Of a DNA stretch of 41,486 bases, positions 16,988-27,381 are shown piece by piece (the first letter of the stretch is position 1; every line of letters starts with the position of its first letter). The notes beneath the pieces are model-generated. The model was not told the origin of the DNA. It saw nothing but the letters and a program-made list of their open reading frames with translations, and did not search any database. The position numbers and the translations under genes were made by a program. Source of the stretch: Stemphylium vesicarium (lineage: Eukaryota; Ascomycota; Dothideomycetes; Pleosporales; Pleosporaceae); the NCBI GenBank assembly GCA_004380135.1, contig QXCR01000207.1, positions 1 to 41,486 of the forward strand. The letters run 5' to 3'.

Positions 16988-18767
16988 ACTTTGACTGAAT
17001 GGAACACCGGAAGGAAGGAATTGCGAAAGGTTGGCTGAATGCCACGTGCGGCGATAATCCGGCATGCAAAAGGCCCATGCTTTACAATATTGGTCTTACT
17101 CAGCTGAGACGTAGGATACATTTAGGCGTAAGGCATCACTCGTACGGCATGCGCGGCAACACTAAGACCCAGATTTGCATCTCATGATGTCCAACGTTGA
17201 CTCAGATATTTCGTAGCGACGGTATGCTGTATCACATGACCGTGAAAATGCCTATTGTGAATCTCGCATGAGCATACCCCGCTGCGCCCTCGCGATGACC
17301 CACACTACTGAGTTCCACCACGCATGTCAACAACCGTCTTGAGATACCTCGTCTCGTACACTACACTGCGATGTGACAAGTACGCCCCGTTGAAGAAAAA
17401 TCTTTCAATATGGCGTGATGATCCGAGGAGCATCTACCGTCATGATCAAGCGGTCATGTTGGCCGGCTTCCTCGAGTAGTTCTGTCCACTCGCTAAGCGC
17501 AACTCCCTCGCATCATAAGCCGACCCAATATACCCTAAAATGGCTCTCTTCAACGCCATCGCCAGCGTACAAAGCTTGATCCGACATCGATCTACGTCCT
17601 CATATGCTCACGCGCCAATGAGACTCCGCGTTTAGGCGACTATTCAGGTCGGAGGGCAAGCAGTGGGGTAGTGCTGATCGGAACGCCGAGAACGCGGGCT
17701 ATTCTTCCTGCATCGCATGCAGTCATGGCGACACTCCAGAAACCCGGGAGCCCGGGGAGCACACACTGCTCACGTACCTGGAATCGGAACCTTTGTATAG
17801 TATATCGCACTGCATGAGGCTAGTCGGAGCGCCAAGGAGTGCGGTGAACACGAGAAAGGGGTGTCGAGGTCGAGCGTCATAGTCCCGTGCAGCACGTAAC
17901 AAGGTTCCGACAGCTTCAAGCTTGCACCATCAACACCAACACTTCGCATCGCACTGCACTTCACCAAAGACTGCAAGCCGCCATGACAAGTTCAAAGATC
18001 ATGTCCGGCTCTCCACCCAAGGTCCGAACACCAATGCAGCCGCTTCACCATTTCAGGACACGAACCGCGGGCCTTTTCTCGCGCCGACGCCTGTAGATCT
18101 TACATCGGACATTTGCGGCGCCGACGCAGACGAAAATGATCGGCGTCCCACGCCAGCGCGAACAACCACAGACCCTGCGCCACAGAGTAAGCGCCAGTGC
18201 GCGTGCTGGAAATAGGGCCTGCAAACTGCCAATGTCAGGCCCCAAAGACCAGCGTTAGTACTCGCCTAACACGACATTAGCAGAGCAACGGACGGCCTGG
18301 CCCATCGGCCTCGACAAAAGTCCGCCAATGCTGTGCCACGGCGTGGTAAGATTCTGCACGTGAAGGAAAGGACGACTCGGCGTCGGCAGACATGAGAATA
18401 ATACACATGCTGTGCGGGTTCCCAGTGGAGCGATGTGAGGGTGGGGAATTGATCGCTGGGAGCTAGTGAAACTTCGAAATTTTGACTTCTCGGACAGGGA
18501 CATGGGTGGGGACCATCACAGCACATGTTCGCATCGTTACCTCTTTCTGACCGTTAGGTGAGAGGCGGCCGTTGGAGTCTGGGAAATGTATATATCCTTT
18601 TGCTGTCTTTCATTCTGTCACGTTTCCATTCCTCCCGCACTGGTTTCGCATCCTCTTCTTTTTTGCCTTGGGTCTATTCTAGTTCGCCTTCCGTCGTTCC
18701 TATCATTCGTACATTACTCTTGCGTTATCATTCGACACAGGGACTATCGATCGCATCACTCACTGCA
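16988..18767. other. Long gene-poor stretch and peroxidase promoter
   Basis: No convincing gene in about 1.8 kb. One protein-like stretch lies at about 17980-18210 (ASPFQDTNRGPF, PTPVDLTSDIC, a Thr/Pro/Asp-rich tail). It may be the remnant of a small gene, possibly with a GTAAGC...GTCAG intron at about 18187, but its frame is not continuous from a good start. 18560-18767 is a pyrimidine-rich leader (CTTTCATTCTGTCACGTTTC) upstream of the peroxidase ATG. Confidence 0.35.
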
Positions 18768-19702
18768 ATGCATTCCTTCGCCATCGCCGTTCTCGCCCTG
18801 GCGGCTACCCCAAGCTCAGCCCTCAACATCTGGCCTCGAGCTGGTGATTGTCCCTCCGTCTGGTCCGATGTTGCCGCAGAACTCCAAGCCGACATGGCTG
18901 GCTGTGGTGCAGATGCGCGTGGTGCAATCCGAGCACCCTTTCACGATTGCATCAACAATGGCTGCGATGGCAGTCTAATCCTCTCTGACGAATGCTCTCG
19001 TTCCGAAAACGCCGGCCTTTCGAACATCTGCAGGAAGCTGAAGGACTGGAGTGAACAGTTTGACGTCGGCGCGGCTGATATGATCCAATTCGCCGCCGCA
19101 ACTGCCATCTCCGTTTGCCCTTTGGGTCCTAAAGTTCAGGCCCTGGTGGGAAGGAAAGACAGCAAGACGGCTGCGGCGTCTGGCGGTATACCGTCAAGTC
19201 GCGACTCTGTAGACCGCATTCTCTCCGCATTTAGCGCAAAGGGCTTCTCGGCCGATGATGTCGTCGCATTGCTGGGTACGCATAGTGTGGCGTTGCAGTT
19301 CTTCGACGACCCTTCGCAGGCTGGGAAGAGCCTCGACTCTACACCCCGCACGTATGATAACATGTTTTACAAAGAGACGAAAGATGGCACTGCGCCGTAT
19401 AGCTTGCAGAGCGATCGTCTTCTCTCTAACTCTTCCAAGGTTCGTAGCGGCCATTACCCACCTTTCTGAGCATGTCGCTGACCTGATTGCAGACTGCGGA
19501 TACTTGGTCTTCGTTTGCCGACTCGACAGATGCTTGGTTGTCTGCTTTTACGGATGCCTGGAACCGTTTTGCGGTCGTTGGAAACGATGCGGGCAGTTTG
19601 CAGGACTGTTCGGCTTTGATTCCGAGTAGTAGTGCGAGCAGGAAGAGGCAGGCAGCTAATGCACGGTTCACGGAGAGAATGAGCGCCAAGTTTAGGCTCT
19701 AG
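18768..19702 (+). CDS. Secreted class II heme peroxidase (two exons)
   Basis: Exons 18768-19439 and 19493-19702 encode 293 aa. The 53-bp intron (19440-19492) begins GTTCGT and ends GATTGCAG. Residues 1-18 are a signal peptide (MHSFAIAVLALAATPSSA). The distal heme site is R55-x-x-F58-H59-D60-C61, followed by the Ca-binding CDGS at 66-69. The proximal His is H172 in LLGTHSVALQ, where Thr replaces the Ala of the usual G-A-H-S. TYDNMFY at 195-201 is the conserved block after the proximal site. Paired Cys residues support an extracellular fold. These features match fungal class II peroxidases (CAZy AA2). All heme ligands are present, so it should bind heme. The physiological substrate cannot be told from sequence. 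Upstream open codons are leader, not protein. Confidence 0.88.
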
Positions 19703-20659
19703 GCGGCAGGATGATGGGGAATGTGTCATGAGGTTATGAGTTATGTTGGGTTGAGTTGGGCATGGTGTTTTGGGCTTTGGGGGCGAGATGAGGTGGCAAC
19801 AGGGACTTGGTTTTTATTCTTCTTCTCTTGTCTTTCTTACAGACTGTTATTCGTACGTAATGGTCGCTTTCTGGTAATTTAACGTTCTTGGTTGAACAAA
19901 GATCTCGTTTCACGACTCATCCAGTTGACGTTTTTGCTGTTTGATCGTCATCAGTAGTCATGTAATATGGCAGTACGGAAATAATGGCATTACGAATCCA
20001 TGCCCATGCTCTCGCATCATTTTAGAAAGAGCGATGGAGTGTTGTGCTAAGCGAGGTGCTCGCTCTTCGACGGGAACATGCACTACGCGCTTCGTCTTCT
20101 ACATATGCTTGGATCAATTCACATCACAAAGAGGCAATGCACAGCTGGCAAGAAGCCATTAGGTCCCTTGAGACTGCTACCAAATGATGCTCGGCTATCA
20201 CCTAGCCTCTTGGATCCAATCGACACTCACCTTTTATTACTGTTAACAGCGCCTTCCCCTTCCCCTTCACTTTAAAGACTACTTATTCCCCTTCCTCATC
20301 TACTGTCTAGGTTAGTGCAAGCAGTGCGGGAAGAATTGAAAAATTGAACTGAGGTTGTATTGCGGATGCTATGGAAAGTTTATGTAGGTAGTGACCGTCA
20401 GCAAGGCTAGCCTAGATAGGCGTAGCTCGCTGAGATGAGTAAGCGCGAGGAGGTGAAGAACAGGAGCAGTAGAGACCTCAAACCGTGACATCTACTCTCA
20501 TTGCTTCACCGTTTGCTCTCCTTAGCCATCTCGCGTAGGTCTTAGTAGTCTCTCTTCAAACCAGAAAGCCGTAGCTCACCCCATCTTTGCGTTCGTCTCT
20601 CCTTCCTCTCACCATTGTCATCGCGCACCCACTAAGTGTCTCTTCAGATTAAGACCAAG
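19703..20659. other. Intergenic region
   Basis: 957 bp containing the peroxidase 3' UTR and the leader of the miniature gene at 20660. 20500-20659 is C/T-rich with several TCTCTCC runs, resembling a promoter. Short open frames overlap and show no family character. Confidence 0.4.
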
Positions 20660-20932
20660 ATGTCGTAAGTGCACATACGCCCAGCATATCAGGTTTATCG
20701 CCATAGTAGAAAGAAGCGCGCAAGCGAGACAGCTGCCGGCGGCGGAACTGCTTTTCCAATTGGCGCTCGACCCAAGCGCGCCCGCAAAACCGTTGTCGAC
20801 GGCCAGCCCTCACTCCTAAGACTTCTTGGAGGTAGGTAACAGGCGTCAAGACAGGGAAGAATGCTGTCATAACTTCTAACAGAGATTCGAAACCGCACCT
20901 ACGATTATGCGATCGCAGACTGTGATTTCTAG
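20660..20932 (+). CDS. Miniature three-exon gene, truncated 'EIRNxIY'-type protein
   Basis: ATG at 20660 is followed by a donor-like GTAAGT. Joining 20660-20664, 20707-20831 and 20883-20932 gives a continuous 59-aa frame: MSRKKRASETAAGG..., PKRARKTVVDGQ, SLLRLLGEIRNRTYDYAIAD and a stop. The introns (42 and 51 bp) have GTAAGT/GTAGGT donors and ATAG/ACAG acceptors. The ending matches the start of a large fungal F-box-like family (L-L-x-L-P-x-E-I-R-N-x-I-Y-x-Y-A-L), which usually continues for 200 or more residues. Here a TAG cuts it at residue 60. The DNA downstream (to about 21400) keeps hints of protein but many stops. It is probably a truncated gene or pseudogene rather than a working product. 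Confidence 0.5.
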
Positions 20933-22736
20933 ACTTATCGACATCTCGTATAAGGCTACAAAGAGTCTTAGACGCTACAGGACCAACAAAGCCTAGCTCG
21001 CAAAGTACAAGAGGCGTCTCTATATGGGCTTGACTCCAGCTTACCAACTATTGTGGCACGAACTTCGTTGAATGTACATTCTCGAACTACCGCTACCTAT
21101 TATGACATGGTTACCTTTCTTTCTCTCCAATTTTGAACGAAGCTAAGAGACCGAAACCCTAGCTTTTTCCCTTGTCGAACAAATGGAACACACTTTACTA
21201 GGAGACGGTGTCAACATTCTCGACTTCCTGGAGTTACTGCCTACAGTTAGAGAAAAGGAAGCCGTTGTCCCCTATCCAGGCTATCATCATCGGATGAGGA
21301 AGCATACCCTTTGCAAGCCGTATTCTATGACTAGAGCTACTCTACTCGTTCGGTCTATGGTATCACGAAAGTATCCATTTTGAATTTCGTAGTTAAGAAC
21401 CAAAGCCATGCGGCTCTAGAAATTGACATGGACACTAATTAAAAGGGAAATCTCATAGGAATAGCCTTCGAACAACGTCTGTACGATCTAGTCCGTGTTT
21501 TGGGTCTGCATAACTAATGTGAAATATTTGACCTATTGATCAAGTTCCGCAAGGGACCCAGCTGTCCAATCTACAGATGTCGTCGCGATATCACATATCA
21601 CTACGGGCCCCCTTGCGTTGCGGCCAGGACAGATCTCGACATCCGCTCCGTCTCTTCCATGCCATGTCTCCAACTATTAAGTAAGCATCGGTTTCCAACC
21701 TTCGAAATGAGGAACAGAGATTACGTGAGAGGTTTCACGCTACATAACATCTCGGTATCATATTGGGATATTCCCTCTGTAAGCATCCTCGCACTCATCA
21801 TGCCTTTTGGCACCCGCTACTTCCCCAAACAGGCAAGACCTTGGAGATATCGCTGCTTCAGGACCACGGAGGATATGGGTTAAGACGCCGGGCGAAATAG
21901 CATTCGCTTTCCACTACCAGATTTGAGTTATTCACAAGCAAGCACTATTCATGTAAAAAAAATCAGATCATTCAGCGTGAAACCGAAGCGAATAGAATTG
22001 CGAAAGGAAATGCATCGCATGAGGCGATTGATACATTGCATCTCTTGCGGACTTGATGTTATGCTATATGAAAACGTTTGCACGCGAGATTTTTGTTACA
22101 CCGCACCAATCACTCAATGAAGTTACCTTCTTCCAAGCCTTTGATTGCTTCTCCATCTTCTCACTATTTGCGCACACCTTGAGTTATTTCCTCCATCGAT
22201 TCGAAGCAAAAAGGAAGCGCAGATCTGTACCAGTGGTACGCGGACGAACACAGCTTTGGCAACGATGCCCACAATCATGTTTCGCAAAATAGGGCCCTCA
22301 TGCTATCCACGAAGATCGTAGTCACGACAATCCATACGTTAGACGAAGCAGGATAAGTTTCACTAGGCTCCGTGTTCGCGGCAGCAGTAATGACGCACAA
22401 TGCGTAATATTGCTGTCGTTTACTGAGACCCGTCGTCGGATTAGTAAACAGCTTGGACTCTCGTCATGTCGCCATGCAGCAGCGAGCGTTGAGGGTCAGC
22501 CAACTATTGCAAATCATACAGGCGTAAGTAGCATGATTAGTATTGAGCATTAACCGGGGACTAGCAATGTCGGACGAAGGCCCGCCCCGCGATACATGGC
22601 GTCATACGAACTCAAGTAATCAATCAACATGCGATACTCCCGGCCAGAAGTATAATATCATACCGTTCATCCATCACAGTCCTCTTCCTCCCTGCTATCC
22701 CAAGTCCCTAGATCCCGCCCCAAACCCAACCCAGTC
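20933..22736. other. Gene-poor region, probable gene relics
   Basis: 1.8 kb without a supportable gene. 21180-21380 (GDGVNILDFLELLP) may be the decayed continuation of the truncated gene upstream. The rest shows only short overlapping open frames. 22650-22736 is a C-rich leader with a TATAATATCA motif at about 22651 before the tautomerase start. Confidence 0.35.
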
Positions 22737-23355
22737 ATGCCTTTGTGGGTCCTCTACCACCCCACTGGGACCTTTACCGATCAAGCAGAGAAGCAAGCGC
22801 TCGTGAACAGGATAACGAAAATCTACCACCTAATCCCAAGGTTTATGGTCGACATTCTTTTCGTTCCCGTAGAACCGAGCTCGTACTTTTCCGGCAACGT
22901 GCCTCGGCCATCGCCTCACAACCCAAAATGGGACCCGCAGCCCAAGCCTGATGTACCGCATATCCGCATCACTATTCAGCACATTGCGCGGACCTTGTAA
23001 GCAATTTCATGTTTGCTAATTGCCCGCAAACCTAGATTCTGCCGAAACGCGAGAAAGACAGATTAGATCCGAGCTGACACACACACTCACCAGCATTTCC
23101 GTCGAGGTGCGAGACCGCTTTTTCCGCGAGGTGGAGGAGGCGCTGAAGCCGTTTATCGCGGACAAGGGCTGGGACTGGGAGTGGAATGTCGAGGAGACGA
23201 GACGCGACATGTGGAGTACCAACGGCCTCGTGCCGCCCATGCCCGACTCCAAGTCGGAGACGGAGTGGATCGAGGCGAATAGACCCTTGCCGTACAAGCT
23301 CGAAGATGCGGGGTTGAAGGATGGGCAGCCTGTTGGGTTTTCGGCGCAGATTTAG
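22737..23355 (+). CDS. Tautomerase_3 family enzyme (MIF/CaaD-like), two exons
   Basis: Exon 1 begins MPLWVLYHPTGTFTDQAEKQ. Pro2, which becomes the N-terminal Pro after Met removal, is the catalytic residue of the tautomerase superfamily. IRITIQHIARTL ends the first exon at 22996, before GTAAGC. The second exon carries KPFIADKGWDWEWNVEETRR and ANRPLPYKLEDAG, matching the second half of Tautomerase_3 proteins. Frame-consistent splicing uses the acceptor at 23065-23066 (GATTAG), giving 182 aa. A closer acceptor (CCTAG, 23035) puts the join out of frame. The N-terminal Arg-rich region and DWE block fit cis-3-chloroacrylate dehalogenase-like proteins. The natural substrate in fungi is unknown. Exact splice sites are uncertain. 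Confidence 0.72.
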
Positions 23356-24169
23356 GTGGGGGGTAGAGGGCGAGGAGAGGCGCGGCGAGTAGAGGGTAGC
23401 AACGCGATGAATTCATGGTGCAAAGGTTTAACTTTGCTGTTTCTGATCTTTGTTCGGTCGTGTGCAAGATCGTGTCTGAGTTTCGCTACAAGCTGTGCAT
23501 GGACGTCTGTTGCTAGGGTTTAATCGTAGTACAACTAGTGTGCCCAATCCATCGTCAGCTTTGCAGTGAAAGGTGAAGACCAGCCTGCTCTCAGGATTAG
23601 GCTTGATCTAAATCATCAGCCAGATAAGAAGGAGAAGAAGCTTGCAATGCATCTTGTTCCGCCGACGAGCGATGTCATCCCATCCCCCTCCCGTCGCGAT
23701 CACGCCACGTTCATCGATAGGACGGGACGGTTTGGTGCGCTCAGCCGCGGAAGCTTGTTGAACTGGTGCCGGACGTGGAGCAGTATTTGCCTAGAGTCTT
23801 GCTCGTTTCTCTACAACGACCAGGATGCATCGACAAAAATAGCTTGCGCATCGAATTCTGCAATGTGCAGCACTGTGACTCTCGTGCGCTACGCGAAGCT
23901 ACATGCAGACCGAAGTTGTATAGGGTGCGCCGACGGCAAAAGTTTGCACTAGCAGCCCCACAGCGACAACGGCGAAATTTCGCTGTGTCGAGATTGCTGC
24001 GCTGGCCTAGAGATTATGTCACCGAGAGAAAAAAAAGCAGCCGTGTAGGAAATGGCACATGCAGGCGTGGTTTTAATGGTCAAAGGCTTACTGCGGGCAA
24101 GTCGTTGGCTGCATCAAGTTGCGGATGGATGGAACGATCAACTACGCGCGGTGGCTTACACAGCCAGTA
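23356..24169. other. Convergent intergenic region
   Basis: 814 bp between the tautomerase 3' end and the end of the minus-strand phosphoserine phosphatase gene. Open frames here have no start context or family character. Nothing further is recognised. Confidence 0.4.
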
Positions 24170-25366
24170 TCATTGCAATAGAGCCTCCTGCTCTTCCTTG
24201 GAGATACCAAACAGATATAGAACATCTAGCATGCTCTTGGAGTTCAAGCGGGCAGGGGCCTGCATCTGCACCTTTGGCTTCGCATGAAAGGCAACTCCAA
24301 GGCCAGCGACGCCCATCATTGGAAGATCGTTTGCGCCGTCACCAATACATACGACTTGTTCTAAGAGGATGGTCTCCTTCTCTGCAATCTCCAGAACGTG
24401 TTGGCGCTTCTTTTGGGCGTGAACAATCTCGCCCGTCAACTCGCCGGTAAGCGTAGCCCCGTCATCGGAGACGACTAGGTGGTTCGCAAAGGCATAATCC
24501 AGGCCCAGCTGCTCGCCCATCCAGCGGGTCAAAGGCGTAAAGCCCCCGCTGAGGACGGCAGTCTTGAAGCCAAGCGTCTTCAACGCGGTGATGAGCTCCT
24601 TGACGCCCTCGTTCAGCGTGATGCGTGTCTTGAGCGTCTCGAAGACGGTGCTCGGGACGCCCTTGAGCAGCTTGCATCGCGCGCGCAAACTCGCCTCAAA
24701 GTCCAGCTCGCCGTTCATGGCAGCAGCGGTGATGGCCGATACCTCCTTCTCAACGCCAATAAGCGCCGCGATCTCGTCAATGACCTCCTGCTGTATCAGG
24801 GTGCTGTCCATGTCGAAAACAGCCAGCCGCTTGTAGCGCCTGTGTATTGTGTCGGCCTGAAAGACGCATTCGACGTTCCACTCGCGCTCCAAGCGCGACA
24901 CGGCTTCATGTCTCCGTAATGTCTCCAGCGATACCAGCGACGGGCTGGGAAGCGGAAAGGTGACCTCGACTACCCTGCACAGCTTGCTTGCCTCAAGCTT
25001 CTTGCTTGTTATGGTGTTCTGTTGGAGGCCTGGTATTATGGTTGTGAGGGTAACGAAGAAGTCGGTCAGGCAGCTCTGGGTAATGTAGCTGCCGTAAAGG
25101 TTGTCGAGGGCATTCGGGCCAGGCGTGGGCGGTTCGAGCGGGTAGTCTGCGAGGTTCTCGGTGGGCACTGCGCCATCTTTCAGCGATTCGAGCGAAGCCG
25201 AGGGAATTGGGTCGCCGGGACTGCGCGGGGATAGATCGGCATGCTGGAAGAAATTGGGCGCGTCGGCTTTGTAGAAGAGGGTTGCGACCAGGTGGGCGGG
25301 AGAGACGTCGAGCGCGGGAGGCTTGGCGGCCATAGTGGGCGAGCAGACAGTCATTGAAGTGTGCAT
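24170..25366 (-). CDS. SER2: Phosphoserine phosphatase
   Basis: 398 aa. Residues 183-194 read VFDMDSTLIQQE, HAD motif I with nucleophile D185 and acid D187. Motif II is SGG at 273-275, the motif III Lys lies in HAQKKRQ (about 319-320), and motif IV is GDGANDLPM at 342-350. The N-terminal 170 residues are an ACT-like regulatory region, as in eukaryotic SerB-type enzymes of this length. It dephosphorylates L-phosphoserine in the last step of serine synthesis, in the cytosol. The start at 25366 is the first Met; Met5 or Met12 (MAAKPPALDV, 25333) are alternatives and would not change the domains. Divergent from the SDR gene over 185 bp. Confidence 0.92.
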   Translation of the reverse strand: MHTSMTVCSPTMAAKPPALDVSPAHLVATLFYKADAPNFFQHADLSPRSPGDPIPSASLESLKDGAVPTENLADYPLEPPTPGPNALDNLYGSYITQSCLTDFFVTLTTIIPGLQQNTITSKKLEASKLCRVVEVTFPLPSPSLVSLETLRRHEAVSRLEREWNVECVFQADTIHRRYKRLAVFDMDSTLIQQEVIDEIAALIGVEKEVSAITAAAMNGELDFEASLRARCKLLKGVPSTVFETLKTRITLNEGVKELITALKTLGFKTAVLSGGFTPLTRWMGEQLGLDYAFANHLVVSDDGATLTGELTGEIVHAQKKRQHVLEIAEKETILLEQVVCIGDGANDLPMMGVAGLGVAFHAKPKVQMQAPARLNSKSMLDVLYLFGISKEEQEALLQ

Positions 25367-25551
25367 CAGTCAGAGGTCAGCAATTCAATGCTTGTGGGGG
25401 CGGGGATTTGCAGTTGGCATGGTGGGGTGTTCAAGCGAGCCGAGGCATCATCTAGCTCCCCAACCACCCAACCACCCAACCACCCAACAATAGCTTCGAC
25501 ATGCCTACAGCTCCTCCAACCCGATAGTTTCCCTCCATCGCAACCGCCGAA
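25367..25551. promoter_or_regulatory. Divergent SER2 / SDR promoter with CCCAACCA repeats
   Basis: 185 bp between divergent starts. At 25458-25488 it holds about 3.5 tandem copies of CCCAACCA. C-rich repeats of this sort just upstream of fungal starts could be regulatory or simple slippage. No factor is assigned. Confidence 0.55.
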
Positions 25552-26646
25552 ATGGACGACTACAAGCCCCAGAAAGTCAGCATTCGCCAATCGCCGCCCC
25601 TCGACCTGACAATCCCCTACGAAGCAGCCTGGGTCAAGGACAAGGTCATACTCATCACTGGTGGAGCGAGCGGGTTTGGTGCAGGCTTCGTCCAGCTCTG
25701 GGTTTCCAACGGCGCGACCGTCATCGTCGGCGACATCAACGTGCAAAAAGGCGATGCCATGTGTCGGGACATCAACAAGGGGTGCAGCGGCAACGGCAAG
25801 GCGCACTTTGTTCATTGCGATGTGACGGACTGGCAGTCGCAGGTCAATCTGTTCAAGCAAGCCGTCAAGCTGAGCGCTCACGGCGGTCTGGACTGTGTTG
25901 TCGCAAATGCCGGCATCGCTGGCGTCGATGAGCTCCAGGAGGGCAAGAACCTTGACGCAGCTGAACCACCCCCGCCTGCCTTCAAGATCATGGACGTGAA
26001 CCTCAACGGCGTGCTATACACGACCCATCTTGCCTGTTTTTGGTTGCCCAAGAATCCCGGTTCTTCAGACTGCAGCGTTGACGCAAAGCCCTCAGCCGCA
26101 TCGCCCCGCGATCGCCATCTTCTTCTGCTAGGCTCCATTGCCTCACTCGCTCCCATCGCTGTCCAACCCCAGTACTGTGCAGCCAAGCACGCTATCCTGG
26201 GCTTGTTCAGAAGCCTCAGAGTCTCGAGTGGTGTGCAGGGCATACGAGTAAACCTACTGTGTCCATACTTCATCGACACACCCATTGTCCCACCAGTCGC
26301 ACGTTTTGTTCTTGCAGGAGGGGCAATGGGCAAGGTGGAAGACGTGGTGGATGCAGGCACGCGCTTTGTTGCAGACTCGCGCATTCTGGGACGTGCTCTT
26401 TGTGTAGGACCAAGAATGCACGTGCGCCAGAAGACAAGCGGCGAATGGGAGCTCGTCACACCTGGAACTCCCGACAGCATTGAAAGAGCCGTCTTTGAGC
26501 CGTATGCGGATGATTGGCAGGATCAGGACCAGTGGAACCGTACCTTTGTGAAGCTTCTGAACATGATACAGGCGGGGAGAGGCTGGGTGGGGTGGGCGCA
26601 AGACATTGTCAAGGCAACCCTGTACAGCGTCGGACTAGGACGATGA
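25552..26646 (+). CDS. Short-chain dehydrogenase/reductase
   Basis: 364 aa without introns. The Rossmann cofactor motif TGGASGFG is at 36-43, the acidic D61 after the second strand (VGDIN) favours NAD over NADP, NAGIAG lies at 119-124, the active-site Asn is probably N150 (VNLNG), Ser is S195 (GSIAS), and YxxxK is Y208-K212 (YCAAKH). The core is that of a classical SDR, here with an N-terminal extension of about 30 residues and a C-terminal extension of about 100. 15-hydroxyprostaglandin-dehydrogenase-like proteins of fungi have this shape. The substrate is unknown. Its divergent pairing with SER2 gives no functional link by itself. Confidence 0.88.
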   Translation: MDDYKPQKVSIRQSPPLDLTIPYEAAWVKDKVILITGGASGFGAGFVQLWVSNGATVIVGDINVQKGDAMCRDINKGCSGNGKAHFVHCDVTDWQSQVNLFKQAVKLSAHGGLDCVVANAGIAGVDELQEGKNLDAAEPPPPAFKIMDVNLNGVLYTTHLACFWLPKNPGSSDCSVDAKPSAASPRDRHLLLLGSIASLAPIAVQPQYCAAKHAILGLFRSLRVSSGVQGIRVNLLCPYFIDTPIVPPVARFVLAGGAMGKVEDVVDAGTRFVADSRILGRALCVGPRMHVRQKTSGEWELVTPGTPDSIERAVFEPYADDWQDQDQWNRTFVKLLNMIQAGRGWVGWAQDIVKATLYSVGLGR

Positions 26647-27381
26647 TTGCCGTTGCATATACCAAACCGTCCATGAAAACTCATGCACGTATGCGCAATG
26701 TTCCGTAAAGAAAACCACGGCCCACAACCCGGCTGCCGTGGAGAGGTGTGCTCAGCATGGTCAGTGCGCAGCCGAATGGCCATGGATGCGTTAGCAAGGC
26801 GAAGCGGCTATGTCGGGACGCTATGAAGCTTAGTTGTGCATCATGGGGTCACTGATCGCTAGACGCCATCGATCAAACAAATAACAAAATCCTTTGCAAG
26901 AACTCACTTGGAGATGATGCCGAGCACCGCATATCGCTTTCGTGCACCCATACATGCATGCATGCATGCATGCATCATGGCATTTGCAAAGGCCATGTCT
27001 CAAGGCATGGCATTCTCATCCTTGTCGCACAACCTCGGCAGCAGTCTCGCCCAGCAAACGCCCAGGCACACATTCCAGGTCGTCCAATTAACCCAACCAA
27101 GTTAACTTCCGCATTGGCGCCTGCCGCTTGACCCGCATTTGAATGTGATGTCATGCCGCCCGTACCTGCTGGCCCTGATCGTCGCTGCGATAATTCGACG
27201 CCATCAACAGGCGTGCGAAATCTGCCTCCTCTCTGCAAAATTTGTCGGAACCACTAGCAGACGACTGGCCAGCCAAGTACTTAAATCTAGGGTTTAGCAC
27301 CCTACTGCGTTGTCACCATCATCGTCCCGTCGCTGCCGGCAACTCAGAGCCGTGGTTGAGCTGCACATCACGCGTACCACC
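26647..27381. other. Intergenic region with CATG microsatellite
   Basis: 735 bp between the SDR and the glycosyltransferase genes. It contains a (CATG)n run at 26953-26975 (a self-complementary simple repeat). Open frames are short and overlapping. 27290-27381 would be the leader of the gene starting at 27382 (context ACCACCATGGCGG, near-ideal Kozak). Confidence 0.5.
26953..26975. repeat. (CATG)n microsatellite
   Basis: Five CATG units plus CAT, uninterrupted, 23 bp. Each unit is palindromic, so the run can form a hairpin. Confidence 0.9.

Noticed and set aside
23566..24450. Overlapping plus-strand open frames of 128-173 codons
   Set aside because: Mutually overlapping and partly antisense to the SER2 gene; no motif recognised.
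18768..27381. Secondary-metabolite gene cluster around the peroxidase, tautomerase and SDR
   Set aside because: No polyketide synthase, NRPS, terpene cyclase, transporter or cluster regulator is present, and SER2 and other housekeeping genes are interspersed.
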